Of a stretch of DNA of 64,000 nt, positions 11,682-23,300 are shown one piece after another. The translations under genes and the position numbers were made by a program. Where the stretch lies: NCBI RefSeq assembly GCF_964019385.1, contig NC_088647.1, forward strand, positions 18,469,533-18,533,532. Direction: 5' to 3'. Position 1 is the stretch's first letter. Each line of letters begins with the position of its first letter. The stretch is from Sycon ciliatum (lineage: Eukaryota; Porifera; Calcarea; Leucosolenida; Sycettidae). The notes below the pieces were generated by a model, which made no database searches, was not told the origin of the DNA, and saw nothing but the letters and a program-made list of their open reading frames with translations.

Positions 11682-14600
11682 CTAACTGTTGGTTCGTGCT
11701 AGGACAGATGGCGGCAGAGCCGAAATGGGGAGAACACTGACATAATCCACTTTCATATTTTCATCGAGCGTGATGAGTCCCAGATCACCGGATGGAATGT
11801 ATTCCGGGTCATCTGGGACATCACCGGCAACAATGAGCGGTTTGATTGGCTGCGGCGAGCCATCTTCGCTTACAGCATCAGAATGCGCCGGGTTGAACCA
11901 TACGGACGTTATGTTTCCCACAATAGCAACCCTGAGCAGGTTCCAGCCGTTCAGGATCAGCCCGTTCTCTCTCTTGGACAAGTCATACGTGCCGAGCAGG
12001 GGGCTGTGGTTTGGAGTCCAGCGTGCTACACTCAATGTCTTGCTGCCCACGTTGACACCGACATAGTAGCCCGCCTGGGTGCTCTTGACTGTCCAGCGCT
12101 GGCGCATGATCAGTCCGGCCGTGTTGGCCTTCTCTCCGACCCAGATGGCCGCCTCCGCCACGGCGTCGGTCATCGGTGCTTTCAAGCCGGCAATCCATGG
12201 TATGTACTCGTACTTCACCGTCATGTTGAGATAGGAGTCCTGCGTGAGCATTGCAGACACGGGCAGCGACGTGTTGTAGTAGAGAAACTCATCCTGCTCC
12301 GTTGTCAGGTTCCGCAGGGCCGCGGCTTCGGTAAGCGATACTGGCGTGCCGTCGGGAAATAGATGAGCGTCCCACGGAATAGCTGGCTCTGGGCTGCAGT
12401 GCAAAGTCAGAGAGAGAGAGAGTAGAGCAGGTCAAACCATGATCAGAACAAAGCTCCATAGTCCATAGTCAGGTCAACTTTGTAGCAAGGCAGAACAGTT
12501 GATCATAAGTACATCGAATAGGTTCAGCCTGGATCCAACTGAGGTTGTTCCTGGCTACAGTCAGACCTCAATAAGCCGCACACATCCGTTTTCCACAAAA
12601 TATCCGAGTAGGCGAGGGAAGCGGATAATCGAACACACATGCTGTATGTATGCATGGCAAATGCTGTAAATCGGTAACCAACGATTTTCTTCCGGATGAC
12701 GAGAAATCTGGATAAAAGAGGACCGGGTAAGCGAGGTCCGACTGTACCTCGATTTAGCATGCTTAGTTTCAGTTTACAGTAGCAAAACTTTGCTTTGCAA
12801 TGGATAAAATACTGTTTTGCAGTAGTAAACACTTTGGGAACACTTTTCTGTGACAAAACTAGAGGAATTCCCTGGTCCCTGGACATGCTATGAACTACAG
12901 TTGAACATTGATTATCCGAAATAATCAGACCATTCGAATTTCCGGGACGGGTTTTCGAACCACACGTGACTCAGGCTGCGCATTTTTGTATGGGAGCATG
13001 CACAAAAAGTTAGTTGCTGCAGTGTGCACTCGCTTCCTGCACCACTGCGTACAGGCTGTAAAGTCAGAAACTTACAAAAACTAACACGAAAACGACTGTT
13101 GTTGCGGGTACTGTGATATACCGAACACAGGTATCGGCCTGTGGTGAGATTTTCCTTATCCGGAACACTTTCATTACCTGAACACCTTCCCAGGGCTCGC
13201 TGCCCAGAGGTGGTCGGATAATCGATGTTCAACTGTTACTGCAGTCAGTATACAGACTCTTCACTCCTGCATAAACATGTGGGCCCAAACATTTGGGAGG
13301 TGAATTTCGAAAGGTCCGAAGACAAAATTGAGTTTCATCTGCAGGATTTAACCCAGGGATCTTTGTACAAGTTTACTTCCTTTTTTCATATACGCTCTGC
13401 GCAATGTATTAATGTGGCAGCAGCAAACATACCACATGAACGTATTCACAAAACTTAGGTTCACATGACCCGCGAGTAGGGACCGGCGGATTATGCTCGA
13501 AAAGGTGGCAGATTCTGCTCGAAAAGCAGTGAAATTGGCAGAACCATACAAACCTTATGGCGGGCAATTCCTCGAATTCTGCTCCATTTCTTTATCCACA
13601 TAGTGGTGAAACGAATGTCAAAACCTAGTAGCCGAATATTCTTTGGCTTAACGAACGAACGTACGAATATTCTTTTGGTAACACGGATGACATCACATGC
13701 CCTCCTCTCAGTCATTTGATGGATATTGTCATTACTATTAGGTATGACAAACGGTAGTGCCACATAAAATGCACTGCCACATAAGGCTACTTCGAAGTTC
13801 ATACATGTTATGTGCACCATTGGCAGTCCAGTATGCACATACATGTGCAAGCATGCAGTGCAAAGTCACAGGCAGGCTGTACTCGCTGTCTGTACTGTGT
13901 TTGGCGTGCATGCACGTACATGCACTACATTCGAAGTGACGTCACGAATACTCGAATGCGACTTAAAGAATATTCGAATGTGACCAACCGAACGAATGTT
14001 CGAATATTCGTTTCACCACTACGGCACATACCAAACATGCATGAAACTTACCAGAAAAAGTACCGAATTCTGACATTTTTTGCCGGCATAATCCGCCGGT
14101 GCCTACCCGCGAGGGTTCTGAATAGTGGATACGCAAAGTGCAGCTTTCAAAAAAAGGTGACTATGGATGTCAGAAAATATAATTAATTTTATTTTGGTTG
14201 TTACTACTTGCCATGTCACTCTGAACACCCCAACCAAAATCAGGTTCCCATTCTTGTCAACGCATACAATAAATGTTCAGTAAAACCTGTGACTAACGAC
14301 CACCCACACGAAAGCGGTCTTTACTGGCAGGTGGTCCTTAGTTAGAGGTTTGCACCGCGCAACCATACATGAATGTGAGACCGTCTGTACCTGGCGGAGT
14401 GGTCTGCAGTACCAGGCTGGCTGCTAGTCACGGTGGTCTGTAGTTACAGGTTTTACTGTATTCCCAGTGATATTTTAGTGTTGCCCGCTCACCTGCCATC
14501 TTTAGTGTTCCAGTGCCAACGTGTATTACTGTTGCCAACCATCAGCTCCCAGCTTATCATTGCTCCCGGTACAAACGTCACATTGTGCCCGGCCACTGAG

Positions 14601-17600
14601 CACGGCTCCTTGCCCGCAAGCCAGTTGGCATGCAGCTGCCTGAGTGCTTGCAGCCACGTGACCACCATCAGTGTTGATCCACTGTCGCTGGGATAGCCCT
14701 GGTACCACCGAGAACCAGCCTCGGTCACTACAGCACCCTTGTCGGGATTGGAGTACACCGCACTGGTCCAGCCGGTAAAGTCTGATGAGTAGTGGTGTGT
14801 ATCGACAATGTCCGTGTCGTTGTTGTCATCCCAGCAGCTGAGTACAGGCTGTGACACATTGCTCTTCTTCAGCCAGGTGTATGCCGCTTGTCGTAGTGCA
14901 ATCGAGTAGCCCTTGGGAGCAAGTGTGGTGTGAGGTTCGTTGTATACTGATACAAATCAACAAGACAACACCACATCAATAGTAATGAATACCATGCCAA
15001 AAAACACAGAAAGTCATGTACAAAATCTTGTTATCGATTTTTTTCTTGTGAAGGAACTACATGTAGGGGGGGGGGGGAGGGGATACGACTGTATGAGCCT
15101 GTACAAGATACGACCCATTAGATAAACCTTGTTTTGTTGAAAAATGTTGTTGGTTGATAGCATGTAAGAAGGCGGAGACCACTAGACCTTTCCCAAATCG
15201 GCCATTCATTTTGGCCTATTCGGCTTTTCGATCGGCTGAAAAATCGCCAGAATCGGCTGAAAATTTCTGTAAAAGGTGGAAATTCGGCTCTAAAGTCGCA
15301 GCCACCTTTTGCAGATGATGGCTACAGAAATTGTATTTGCATGCTATTGAGGCACTAAAACATCAATTTTCGGCGAATTCAGTGCGAAAATTGCGTATTC
15401 GGCTAAAAGATCGGTGATTTCTTCAAAACCACTATTTTCGGCCAATGTTTCAGCCGGCCGATTTGGGAAATGCCCACGGGCCGTGACGCAGGCGCGCACG
15501 AGCGGTCATGCCCAGTTGCCCACGACCCTGCAAAACATGTATATTCAGCGATTTCTTGCCGGGTAAAATCTCAGAATTCGGCCAAAAACCGGTGATTTTC
15601 TGAAAAGGCTACTTTTCGGCGAATTTTTCGGCCGGCCGATTTGGGAAAGGCCTAGAGACCACCGTGTTCGGAAACAGTGACCTTTCTATCACCATACACG
15701 GTTGGTGGAGCATCGGTCTTTACGGCCATCTGAACCGTATGGGTGTTAGACCCGGTTCTGACCCTCTCTATTCTAGGGGGAGTTGTCTTAGTTTTCTTGT
15801 TGTTGTACCGTCAGTCGTGCATTCGTGGTTCGCTCCTGGATGTCTTCTTGATACTCAGTCCTCATAAAATGTGTAGCTTCTGTTGTGAATTGTTCTTCTT
15901 CCGTCTCTTTTTATACTCGTTTTCAAACTTCTGTCCATAGCGTCCATCTCTCAGCTCGCCAGCTGGCAACAGTTACTGTCACCACCATGGCAGTGTCATG
16001 AGACCGGGGCTCGACCAACCGTGGATAGTTGTAGTAAGGTCACTGTTTCCGAACACGGTGGTCTCCGCCTTGCTACATGCTGTCAACCAACAACAATATA
16101 CGATTTTTTTCTCCTCCCCTCCCCATTACTATTATTATTTAAAAATTTGTCATGTCGCTCGCATGTATAAAAGGGGGTGCTATTGCCTGTTTGTGTTGCG
16201 ACTTTAAATAAAATTCAACAACAACAAGACACTACCCGCACAGGCAGTGTCCACCCAATATGTACTTACTTTCCCACCACAGCACTCTCTTGTCATCTTT
16301 GAACTTGCTGGCAACGTTGCTCACATACGGCTGGTATCTATCCACTGTTGTGCGATCCTTTGCTTGTGGGGAGGTCTTCCAACAGCCGTTGTGACGACCT
16401 TTCACCGGCTGACATGGGCTGGACAGATTTGCTCCCGACGTGGACCAGCAGTCGTCAAAGAAAACAAAACCCACGCCAATATTGTTTGAATCTGCAACCA
16501 GGAGAAACCTGGCAGTTGGGAAAGAGTGCAATATAGTGAAGAAAGATGGAAAAAGAGAAGTATGGCGGAAATAGAGGTGGAGAGGAGAGAAGAAATAATG
16601 TAGATAGAGAGTCGCTGAGAGGGGGGTCTCTGCATCCACGGTTAGTTTCAAACCTGAGGAAGATGTTGCTACTCCGTGATCGACACCAGACTGTCCAACC
16701 TAGTCCATCGGCCAAGTCTCAAAATCGAAAGTGGTGATGCACTGAGCTTCCAACTAAACGCGACCATACCCAGCACGTAGAGAATATATCAGAGAACACT
16801 ATTCCGTTTGTTGGACGTGCCGAATTCAGTCCAGGGCGTCGATACGAAGCGTTCTTCGTCGCCGAGTTTTTTACTGTGCGCTCCATTTGAGAGTGCGCAG
16901 AGTTCTGATCGAGAGTTTTTTGAGCAGATTTTCAAATTTTTGAGGCTGTCAGCTGACAGCTGTCAACCCTAAATGGCACTTAGTATGTGACAGGCAATAG
17001 GTTTTGGTGCCTCCGTATGCCTTCTAATAAGTTCTATCTTCCTTCGTTTCACTTCGCTGCTTCGCCCACTACCTCAGGAGATGACAGCGTACCTGCACTA
17101 GTCAGCTCTCGCTAACCCTGTCTCTCTTTCTCCGTCTTAGCGCTCGTCATTCGTGTCCTTCTGCTGGGGCGAGCTTGATACTGTTGTGTCGTAGTTTTTA
17201 GGCAATAGTGGCTGTTGTTCGCGTGACGATCAGGATTTAGGGAGAAAGACGACGACTCGCCAAGTTCCCATGCAGCCACAGACGGCGTAGCAATTCTTAC
17301 CGCCAACCCTTCGAGCAACGGAACCGGCCTGAGTTGGAAATCGTGTCTGTGTAATTGTGCCACGATACGGATGAAACACACAGGCTCACATGTGACGAGA
17401 TGAAGATAATCTCAACAGGCTGACGGAAATCCAACAGGCTCACGGGAACGCTGCAGTTATGGTCGGAGACGCGGAGTTATTTAGTCACTGGTAAATGTTG
17501 CATCGAGTGCTGTGTGCTCTAACACAATTGTAAAAATCATGAAAAAGCGAAAATAATGCAATGGTGGGGCTGAGTGGTGTTCTGTGGAGGAGACGTCGCT

Positions 17601-20232
17601 GTCTCAGTATTCAACGCCGGACCCTGTATTTCAAGTCTGTGGTCATGCTCGATCATAAGATCCTGTATGGCTCCAGTGCCTTCTCAGCATTGTTGGCGGG
17701 TAAGCACCTGGATCGTGTCCAAGTACTGCGGCTCTGTTGGCTTGAGGGACGTACGGGTGCTCGCCGTGCACCCCTGCCGGCAATCTGCTAGTGAAGCTTG
17801 GTACCTACTGAGTCCGGGAGATTTTCATCCAGAAGCTGATCTTCCTAGGCTGGAGCTGCTGCTACTCCTGTGCTAGCCCTCAACCACTGGCGCTCCTACT
17901 CAGCTCCAGTGTGGGCCATTAACCACCCTGCCCGATTTCGCACTGTTGCTATTCCACACCGTCAGTATTTAACTCTGAGGTCAGACCTTGATCCCTCCCA
18001 CCATATGCTATCTGTCTGTCTGCCTCTCTCTCACACACAGATGTGCGCGCATACACACATGCACACACAGTGGCACAAACATACACATAGCCAAATTCTC
18101 TGTGTTTGGTGATCATCATCTGTTTTCTGGTGTGCAAGCTCACCTCTGATGCCGATTACTTCCTTGCTTAGACCCGGTCTGCTATTAGACCAGTCTGCTC
18201 TCCCTTCACTCGCTTGTAAATCCTACTTGGAGCAGTAAGGTTGTGTCACTGCTCCTACTGATGTCATTGTTGTGAAAGCAATATCATCGCCATTGGTGGT
18301 AATTTTCCACCGTGCATGAATCATTAACAATCATCATCTATGTGTCACGGCCTAACCATCCTCGTAACTCCCCTCGTCGTGACTAGTGCTGTACCGTTGA
18401 AACCTACTTTGCTTCAGTGTATATTCGCTCCAAAGCTCTTGTTTTGTTGCATAGTGATCTGACGCAGTGTGCTATAGCCTGTCGGGTAATATGGATAAGA
18501 TTAGTACAGTCGGCATCGCCTATCGAGTGACCAGGTACATGTATAAGGATACTAGTACATGTATACCGGCTTAACGATATCGGAACACAAATAGCACTAT
18601 GTGTGCAATATTCCTTTCTAAGCTCACGCTGTGCGGTGCAGATAGGTCATTTGTCGTTGCCAACTTGCCGCATGTGCATGTGCAGCAGGAAGGCACCACA
18701 TGTCGACTACTACTTATACTGTACAGCATTGTGTGCTTACATGCATCTACGGCCTTGTGGATGCAATTGAGTCTCACATACATGTACATGAAATATTGCG
18801 TGTAGTGCGGCATCAGGTGTTAACATAGAGTGGCAAATATTTTTCTCGCAATAATGACCGTATTCACCACAAGTGTGTTTATGTCCAGAGCCAACTCAAG
18901 TCCAGTATTATTTATGACCATGACAACAAGACTTCCAGGCTGAAATTCTTCTAGGACAGGCATGAACACTTGCCTTACAATTGTTCGTGATTGTACGAAG
19001 TACATATTCGCTGTTGCATCAATTTTGCACCATTTACATTGTAGTGCCACAAGTGGTATCACGGACACCTGCATGCGTATTGAGTCAAACAAGGTTACCT
19101 CTGTATAATTATGCTTATCGTGGCTATCAAGAGCTTCGATGCGAATTCCCAGCTGACGAATGGTGTCCAGCTTGTGTTCAGCTCAGCTGGCACTCACAAC
19201 TCATAATAATTGCGTTATAGACGCCAGATGAGATATAAGATGTTTCAGCTACAATGTAGACACAACGTCCGTGTTCAAGAAAGCCGTCACTTCATCTTCT
19301 GTCCATCCTCAATAGCACGTTCAAGCAAATACGTCTGAAACACAGTAGCGACAATCCGACAGCGGCGACACGCCGTCTTCTCCGAATGAGCTTCTACCGT
19401 TCTAATTCAGATTCCCCAAAAAATGTCAAAATAAATAATAGATTTCCACCAAGCTCGCTAGAATCTTGCGAACCGTCAACATGCAGGCATTTCAAGTGTT
19501 CGAGCGTGCGTAGATTCTGCTCAGCGGCTCAAGAACATTCGCCAAGCGAAAAAAAGTCGATGAGAAAGATGTAATGGTGGACGAAATTACAAAAATCGGA
19601 AGAAGGTATTCGACCCAGTTCGACTATCCTGGACTGGATTGGCAACGTCCAACAATCGGATTCGTATTCTATGGGGTCTCATGAGCTAGTGTGCCAAAGG
19701 GCGTTTATTTGGAGCTTCAGTGCATCACCTTCGTCGAAAGAGGCCCTTTCTGAGATTTGGCCGATGGACTAACCGTCCTGCTTTGAGCAGGACAGTCCTG
19801 CTTTGGACCAAAACATTCGTATACATTTACATGGGACACGATTGCCTTTGTATACATTGTATATGGGTGTCCTGCTTTGGAATGGTGGCAAGGTTGGACA
19901 GACTGCGACACTCACCTGCTGATGGCCTCGATCAGAGTTGTGCCGTTATCACCTTCATACACCATACTGTGCAGAAACATACGCAGTGCAGTGAAACCAA
20001 ACTGCTGACGTGCCCAGCTCAGCTCTCTCTTCACCTCGTCTTCGTGATGAGAATAGTTCCACCACCACAATGAGTTGCTAGCCGATGAAGGAGTGTACGA
20101 GGCACCAATCCATTCGCTCGTATCATGTTTAGGTATCGCTTCTGCTCCGCTTCCAGAGACGCTAATCGTAGAGATGACTAAAGCGCAGAATGAAAATTGC
20201 ACGCCTACCCGAACGGCGGTTGGGAGACTCAT
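11682..20232 (-). CDS. Secreted cellulase-like glycoside hydrolase (clan-A type), 4 exons
   Basis: Exons (minus strand): 20232-19916, 16508-16270, 14946-14493, 12393-11682, total 1722 nt, 573 aa. All three introns have GT donors (GTGAGT, GTAAGT, GTGAGC) and AG acceptors, and the split codons rejoin in frame. Residues 1 to about 30 are a signal peptide (FSFCALVISTISVSG core). The catalytic region follows: WIGASYTPSSASNSLWWW, ELSWARQQFGFTALRMFLH, FVFFDDCW, then WWEIYNEPH formed across the exon 2/3 junction (acid/base Glu about 189), VVTEAGSRW (nucleophile Glu about 261) and SWELMVGNSNTRWHW. This order is the (beta/alpha)8 cellulase-like family with an NEP motif that is common in bacteria. The C-terminal part (about 400-573) is a concanavalin-like, DUF1080-like domain. 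An upstream in-frame Met at 20346 would hide the signal peptide, so Met at 20232 was chosen. Substrate is unknown; a secreted role in polysaccharide breakdown is inferred. The introns are packed with small transposons. Confidence 0.85.
12558..12744. mobile_element. pogo/Tigger-like MITE in GH intron 3
   Basis: TA-flanked 187-bp element with ends CAGTCAGACCTCAATAAGCC and, reversed, CAGTCGGACCTCGCTTACCC. TA duplication plus CAGT-initial ends fit Tc1/mariner-pogo. No ORF. Confidence 0.65.
12898..13235. mobile_element. pogo/Tigger-like MITE in GH intron 3
   Basis: 338 bp with inverted ends CAGTTGAACATTGATTATCC and CAGTTGAACATCGATTATCC. The left end follows TA; the right flank is TT, so the duplication is decayed. 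Inside are words such as TATCCGGAACACTTTCATTA, typical of non-autonomous relatives of pogo-type elements. Confidence 0.6.
13477..14105. mobile_element. hAT-like MITE (TAGGGACCGGCGG family) hosting a second TIR element
   Basis: An exact 8-bp target duplication CCCGCGAG (13469-13476 and 14106-14113) and inverted ends TAGGGACCGGCGGATTATGC / TAGGCACCGGCGGATTATGC define a hAT-type insertion in GH intron 3. Its core is the same as 20775-20965 and 22137-22340. It is enlarged by the TIR element at 13601-14021. Confidence 0.75.
13601..14021. mobile_element. TIR element nested in the hAT-like MITE
   Basis: Inverted ends TAGTGGTGAAACGAAT on both sides enclose 421 bp that contains several forward and reverse CGAATATTC words. 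The flanking hAT sequence continues on both sides (TTATCCACA on the left, CACATACCAAACATGC on the right), as in the uninterrupted copy at 22137-22340. An exact target duplication could not be fixed. Confidence 0.6.
14278..14458. mobile_element. pogo/Tigger-like MITE in GH intron 3
   Basis: 181 bp with inverted ends CAGTAAAACCTGTGACTAAC and CAGTAAAACCTGTAACTACA, followed on the right by TA. It ends 35 bp before the splice donor of exon 3. Confidence 0.6.
15145..16095. mobile_element. Fold-back element in GH intron 2
   Basis: The two ends are inverted copies over about 60 bp (TTGGTTGATAGCATGTAAGA, GGCGGAGACCACCGTGTTCG, GAAACAGTGACC). The left arm is split by a hAT-like element (15183-15654). 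The interior between the arms has no recognisable ORF. Confidence 0.65.
15183..15654. mobile_element. hAT-like MITE inserted in the fold-back arm
   Basis: An exact 8-bp duplication GAGACCAC at 15175-15182 and 15655-15662. Removing the 472-bp insert restores GGAGACCACCGTGTTCGG, which is what the opposite arm (about 16036-16070, reversed) reads. Inverted ends are TAGACCTTTCCCAAATCGGC and TAGGCCTTTCCCAAATCGGC. Both the TSD length and the TAG-initial termini match hAT elements. Confidence 0.8.
16509..19915. other. Intron 1 of the glycoside hydrolase
   Basis: 3.4 kb. I see no intact element or convincing coding sequence. A short (CA)n-like tract lies at about 18032-18090. The 17560-17880 stretch has open frames on the + strand without recognisable motifs. 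Confidence 0.5.
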
Positions 20233-20540
20233 CACGATGTATCCCGTAGGCAGAGGATGGAAATGTGGAAGCCAGATGGCCAAATCAAGCTTTCGCGAGG
20301 GATTACGAATACATCTTCCGGGGTGAATTTTGGACTCCTGATCCAAAATTCTTCTTGCTTTCCCCTCAGCTCACCTTCGACCCACTTCAAAAATCCAAGC
20401 CAAGGTTTGTTTCTGCAGTCAGATCACAGTGCAGTGACTGGTCTCTACTCGGAACTGTGCATGTGGGCAAGGTGAGCGGGCTAGGCACAATACAAAGAAC
20501 GACCATTCATTCTAGAAATGTTTTTTTTTATTCCCTGGCC

Positions 20541-20589
20541 TATGCCTATCGGCTATGCATTATTATGATATGCATAGCCGATAGGCATA
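20541..20589. repeat. Perfect 20-bp-stem hairpin with 9-nt loop
   Basis: TATGCCTATCGGCTATGCAT is followed, after TATTATGAT, by its exact reverse complement. It lies 309 bp upstream of the glycoside-hydrolase start codon. Role unknown; it could be a residual transposon end or a structured RNA. Confidence 0.7.
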
Positions 20590-20774
20590 CCATGGTATGG
20601 CTGTGTGCTGCGCATTTTGTGGGTTGGCGTTTCGGTCTTCCAGATCGCGAAACTTCCTAGCTTTTAATACGTTACGTCGTCCGAAGGCTGAACCGGGCCA
20701 GCACTATTTTTTAGTCATAACAAGAGCATACCGGTATCATAGTACACTGTATACATACACGTCATGTACAGTAG

Positions 20775-20965
20775 ATCTACCGGCAGAAAAATTGGCAGAA
20801 TTCGGTACTTTTTCTGATAAGTTTCATGCATGTTTGGTATGTGGATAAAAAATGGAGCAGAATTCGAGGAATTGCCCGCCATAAGGTTTGTATGGTTCTG
20901 CCAATTTCACTGCTTTTCGAGCAGAATTTGCCACCTTTTCGAGCAGAATCCGCCGGTCCCTACTA
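20775..20965. mobile_element. hAT-like MITE, TAGGGACCGGCGG family, left end trimmed
   Basis: Nearly identical to 22137-22340 from the GGCAGAA box onward (AATTGCCCGCCATAAGG, GTTTGTATGGTTCTGCC) and ending CCGCCGGTCCCTA. The left end lacks about 10 bp of the TIR and no target duplication is seen. Confidence 0.65.
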
Positions 20966-21146
20966 TTTTGGTGATGATGTAGGGTTTTCTGTGTTCTCAG
21001 CAATCACCATTATAAATAAGTTTGAAAAAGCATTGCGGAAGCGCCATGCATACCATCTCAGTTCCGTATTCTCCACCGAAGAGCAGAACGGGAGAATTGC
21101 AATTCTGGAATTAAATTGTACTTTTTTAAAACTACATGTACATGTA

Positions 21147-21293
21147 CAGTGCTGGCATTTGGCAACTGAAATCCGACACCTGAGCGGTGCGCTCACATCG
21201 CAAAGACCCAACACGGGATAGTGAAACTACTATGTAGAGACCTTTAGAATGTGAACGCGTCGCTAGGGGGTCGGATTTCAGTTGCCAGCACTG
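21147..21293. mobile_element. Tc1-like MITE (CAGTGCTGGC ends)
   Basis: TA (21145-21146 and 21294-21295) flanks 147 bp with inverted ends CAGTGCTGGC. The inner inverted block AACTGAAATCCGAC is also present at 26325-26419 and 37469-37575. CAGTGCTGGC is also how the classical Tc1 inverted repeat begins. Confidence 0.65.
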
Positions 21294-22136
21294 TACATGT
21301 ACATGTACATGTACATCCGGTGTTATGGTGATTGGTGATGTCTGGATCCTTTGCCACTTTGTTACTCCGTATCTATGACCATGATGACTGTTTGGGATAC
21401 TGAATATTCATTTCCAGTATTTTGACCTCGGATATACATGTAGATTGTGATGTATCTCAGCTACATGTATAAAGTGATACTGAAGCTTCACTGCAGCAGG
21501 GACATGGTCACGTGGGGATCTGAAAGTTACAATGTAGGAAGTAAACTGCATCATTTTACTTGAACGGACTGGAGGCACGCATTTCCGAGTGTTCAAAGTT
21601 GCTCCCAAGCACGAACAATGACAATCATGTCCTCCGAGGTTTTCGTTATTTCCGCAGGAAAAGGACTCGGAAATTTCCACAAGTTCAGCATTGCACAAGT
21701 TTCCCGAAGCAGAAAGCTCAAGACTGCAAGAACCACAAATGCACTGAATGAGTCATAGCTCCTCTTTCACTACGGTAGAGTCGCACGCTGAAGAACGTTG
21801 AGCCCAAGAACGTCCAGCCTGAAATGCTAAGAATGCCACAGCCTCAAGAAGACCGGCGGTGTTGATTTTCCGGCAGGTTATGGGATAGATATGATCCAGC
21901 ACAAATTGTGTCTAGGAACGTGCTATGAGAACGCAGCCAGACTGCCCAACAAAATAGGAACGCCCCAAGCTAACCTCTTGGAAACAACGTTCTTGGACGC
22001 GCGACCCTACTGTATGCATTATCGCATCAGAAGATACTGTTGATAGCGAAACGCACCAACAGTGCAGTACTATGTCCCCCCCCCCCCCATCAGGCATCAC
22101 TACCGAAGCACAGTGTGACAGTGAAACAAGGCCAAG

Positions 22137-22340
22137 TAGGGTCCGGCGGATTCTGCCGGCAGAAAACTTGGCGGAATTCGGTACTTTTTCTGGTAAGTTT
22201 CATGCATGTTTGGTATGTGGATAAAAAAAATGGAGCAGAATTCGAGGAATTGCCCGCCATAAGGTTTGTATGGTTCTGCCAATTTCACTGCTTTTCGAGC
22301 AGAATCTGCCCCCTTTTCGAGCAGAATCCGCCGGTCCCTA
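22137..22340. mobile_element. hAT-like MITE, reference copy
   Basis: Exact 8-bp target duplication AGGCCAAG at 22129-22136 and 22341-22348; inverted ends TAGGGTCCGGCGGATTCTGC and TAGGGACCGGCGGATTCTGC; 204 bp; no ORF. Confidence 0.8.
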
Positions 22341-22918
22341 AGGCCAAGCCAGACAAGTAGTAGTGAATGGAGAATTCAGCAATAGGGAAAGTCTGTCCCA
22401 CACGTCGTTCAAGAAACTAGGTGCGGAGCACAGCTGACACATGTATGAATGAAGCATGTAAAAGTAGAGTGGAAGAGAAAGCATAGAATGATCAACCAAC
22501 AACAAAATAATACCACACGACGTCAGAACTCAAAACAATCCAAAATCAGACAGAATCAGATACTCAGCGTCACCCTTACTGGACATTCACCTGGTATGAA
22601 CAGTGAGAAGTTCCAGGCAGGCCGGATCACAGTAGTGCATGTAACATCAGCTGTACAATTGCCCGACGACATGCCTCGTGTCACTTTGCCTTCCAACAGA
22701 ATCACACAAATCCTAGCAGTAGTACACTGATGAAAACTGGTGCGAAAATATCCTCCCCGGAGAGATATACAAGTAGGTACATGGAGGAATGATTTTCCTT
22801 TAGGCAGCCGGGAGGGCTCAACACACTACCATGGAGAACTATTACCCACAAAGGGCACAAAAAGAGATTTACAGAGTTTTGGGGATTCGGCCCATATAAA
22901 GCAAGTAAGCAAGTAGGT

Positions 22919-23112
22919 ACATGTACATGAACATGAACATGAACATGAACATGAACATGAACATGAACATGTACATGAACATGAACATGGACATGAACAT
23001 GAACATGTACATGAACATGAACATGAACATGGACATGAACATGAACATGTACATGAACATGGACATGAACATGAACATGGACATGAACATGAACATGAAC
23101 ATGAACATGGAC
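22919..23112. repeat. Hexanucleotide array (ATGAAC with ATGTAC/ATGGAC variants), about 32 units
   Basis: Pure six-base periodicity with two variant units interspersed. It gives open frames such as (MN)n and (HV)n in several phases, which are not genes. It lies about 310 bp beyond the stop codon of TRIM copy 1. The other TRIM copies have no such array here. Confidence 0.9.
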
Positions 23113-23300
23113 AAACAAGAGGTGGAGGGATGGGGGGGGGGGGGGTACTACCCTATACGTGTACCTGTTAGTGTACTGAAGAGCCGCACTCTTTGATGTA
23201 TTACATAACAGATCAAATCACTGGGAAAATACACACATCTAAGAAGTCAAGACACTACTACCTGACAATATTAAACCCAAGGCAATCTGAAGTGTGGACC

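Larger units (their letters stand above)
20233..23299. other. Spacer between glycoside hydrolase and TRIM array
   Basis: Contains a 20-bp-stem hairpin (20541-20589), two hAT-like MITE copies (20775-20965, 22137-22340), a Tc1-like MITE (21147-21293) and a hexanucleotide array (22919-23112). From about 22395 on it is homologous to the 3' flanks of the other TRIM copies (34500-35000, 53080-53600, 61915-62400). 21590-21720 resembles the tandem repeat unit at 31190-31540. Confidence 0.55.

Noticed and set aside
17560-18480. Possible LTR or coding relic in GH intron 1
   Set aside because: Open frames without any recognisable motif; no terminal repeats found.
20232-20346. Alternative upstream start (Met at 20346) for the glycoside hydrolase
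   Set aside because: It would place about 38 residues before a clear signal peptide; Met at 20232 gives a normal secreted N-terminus.
22702-23196. (HV)n and (MN)n ORFs
   Set aside because: Pure consequence of the hexanucleotide array.
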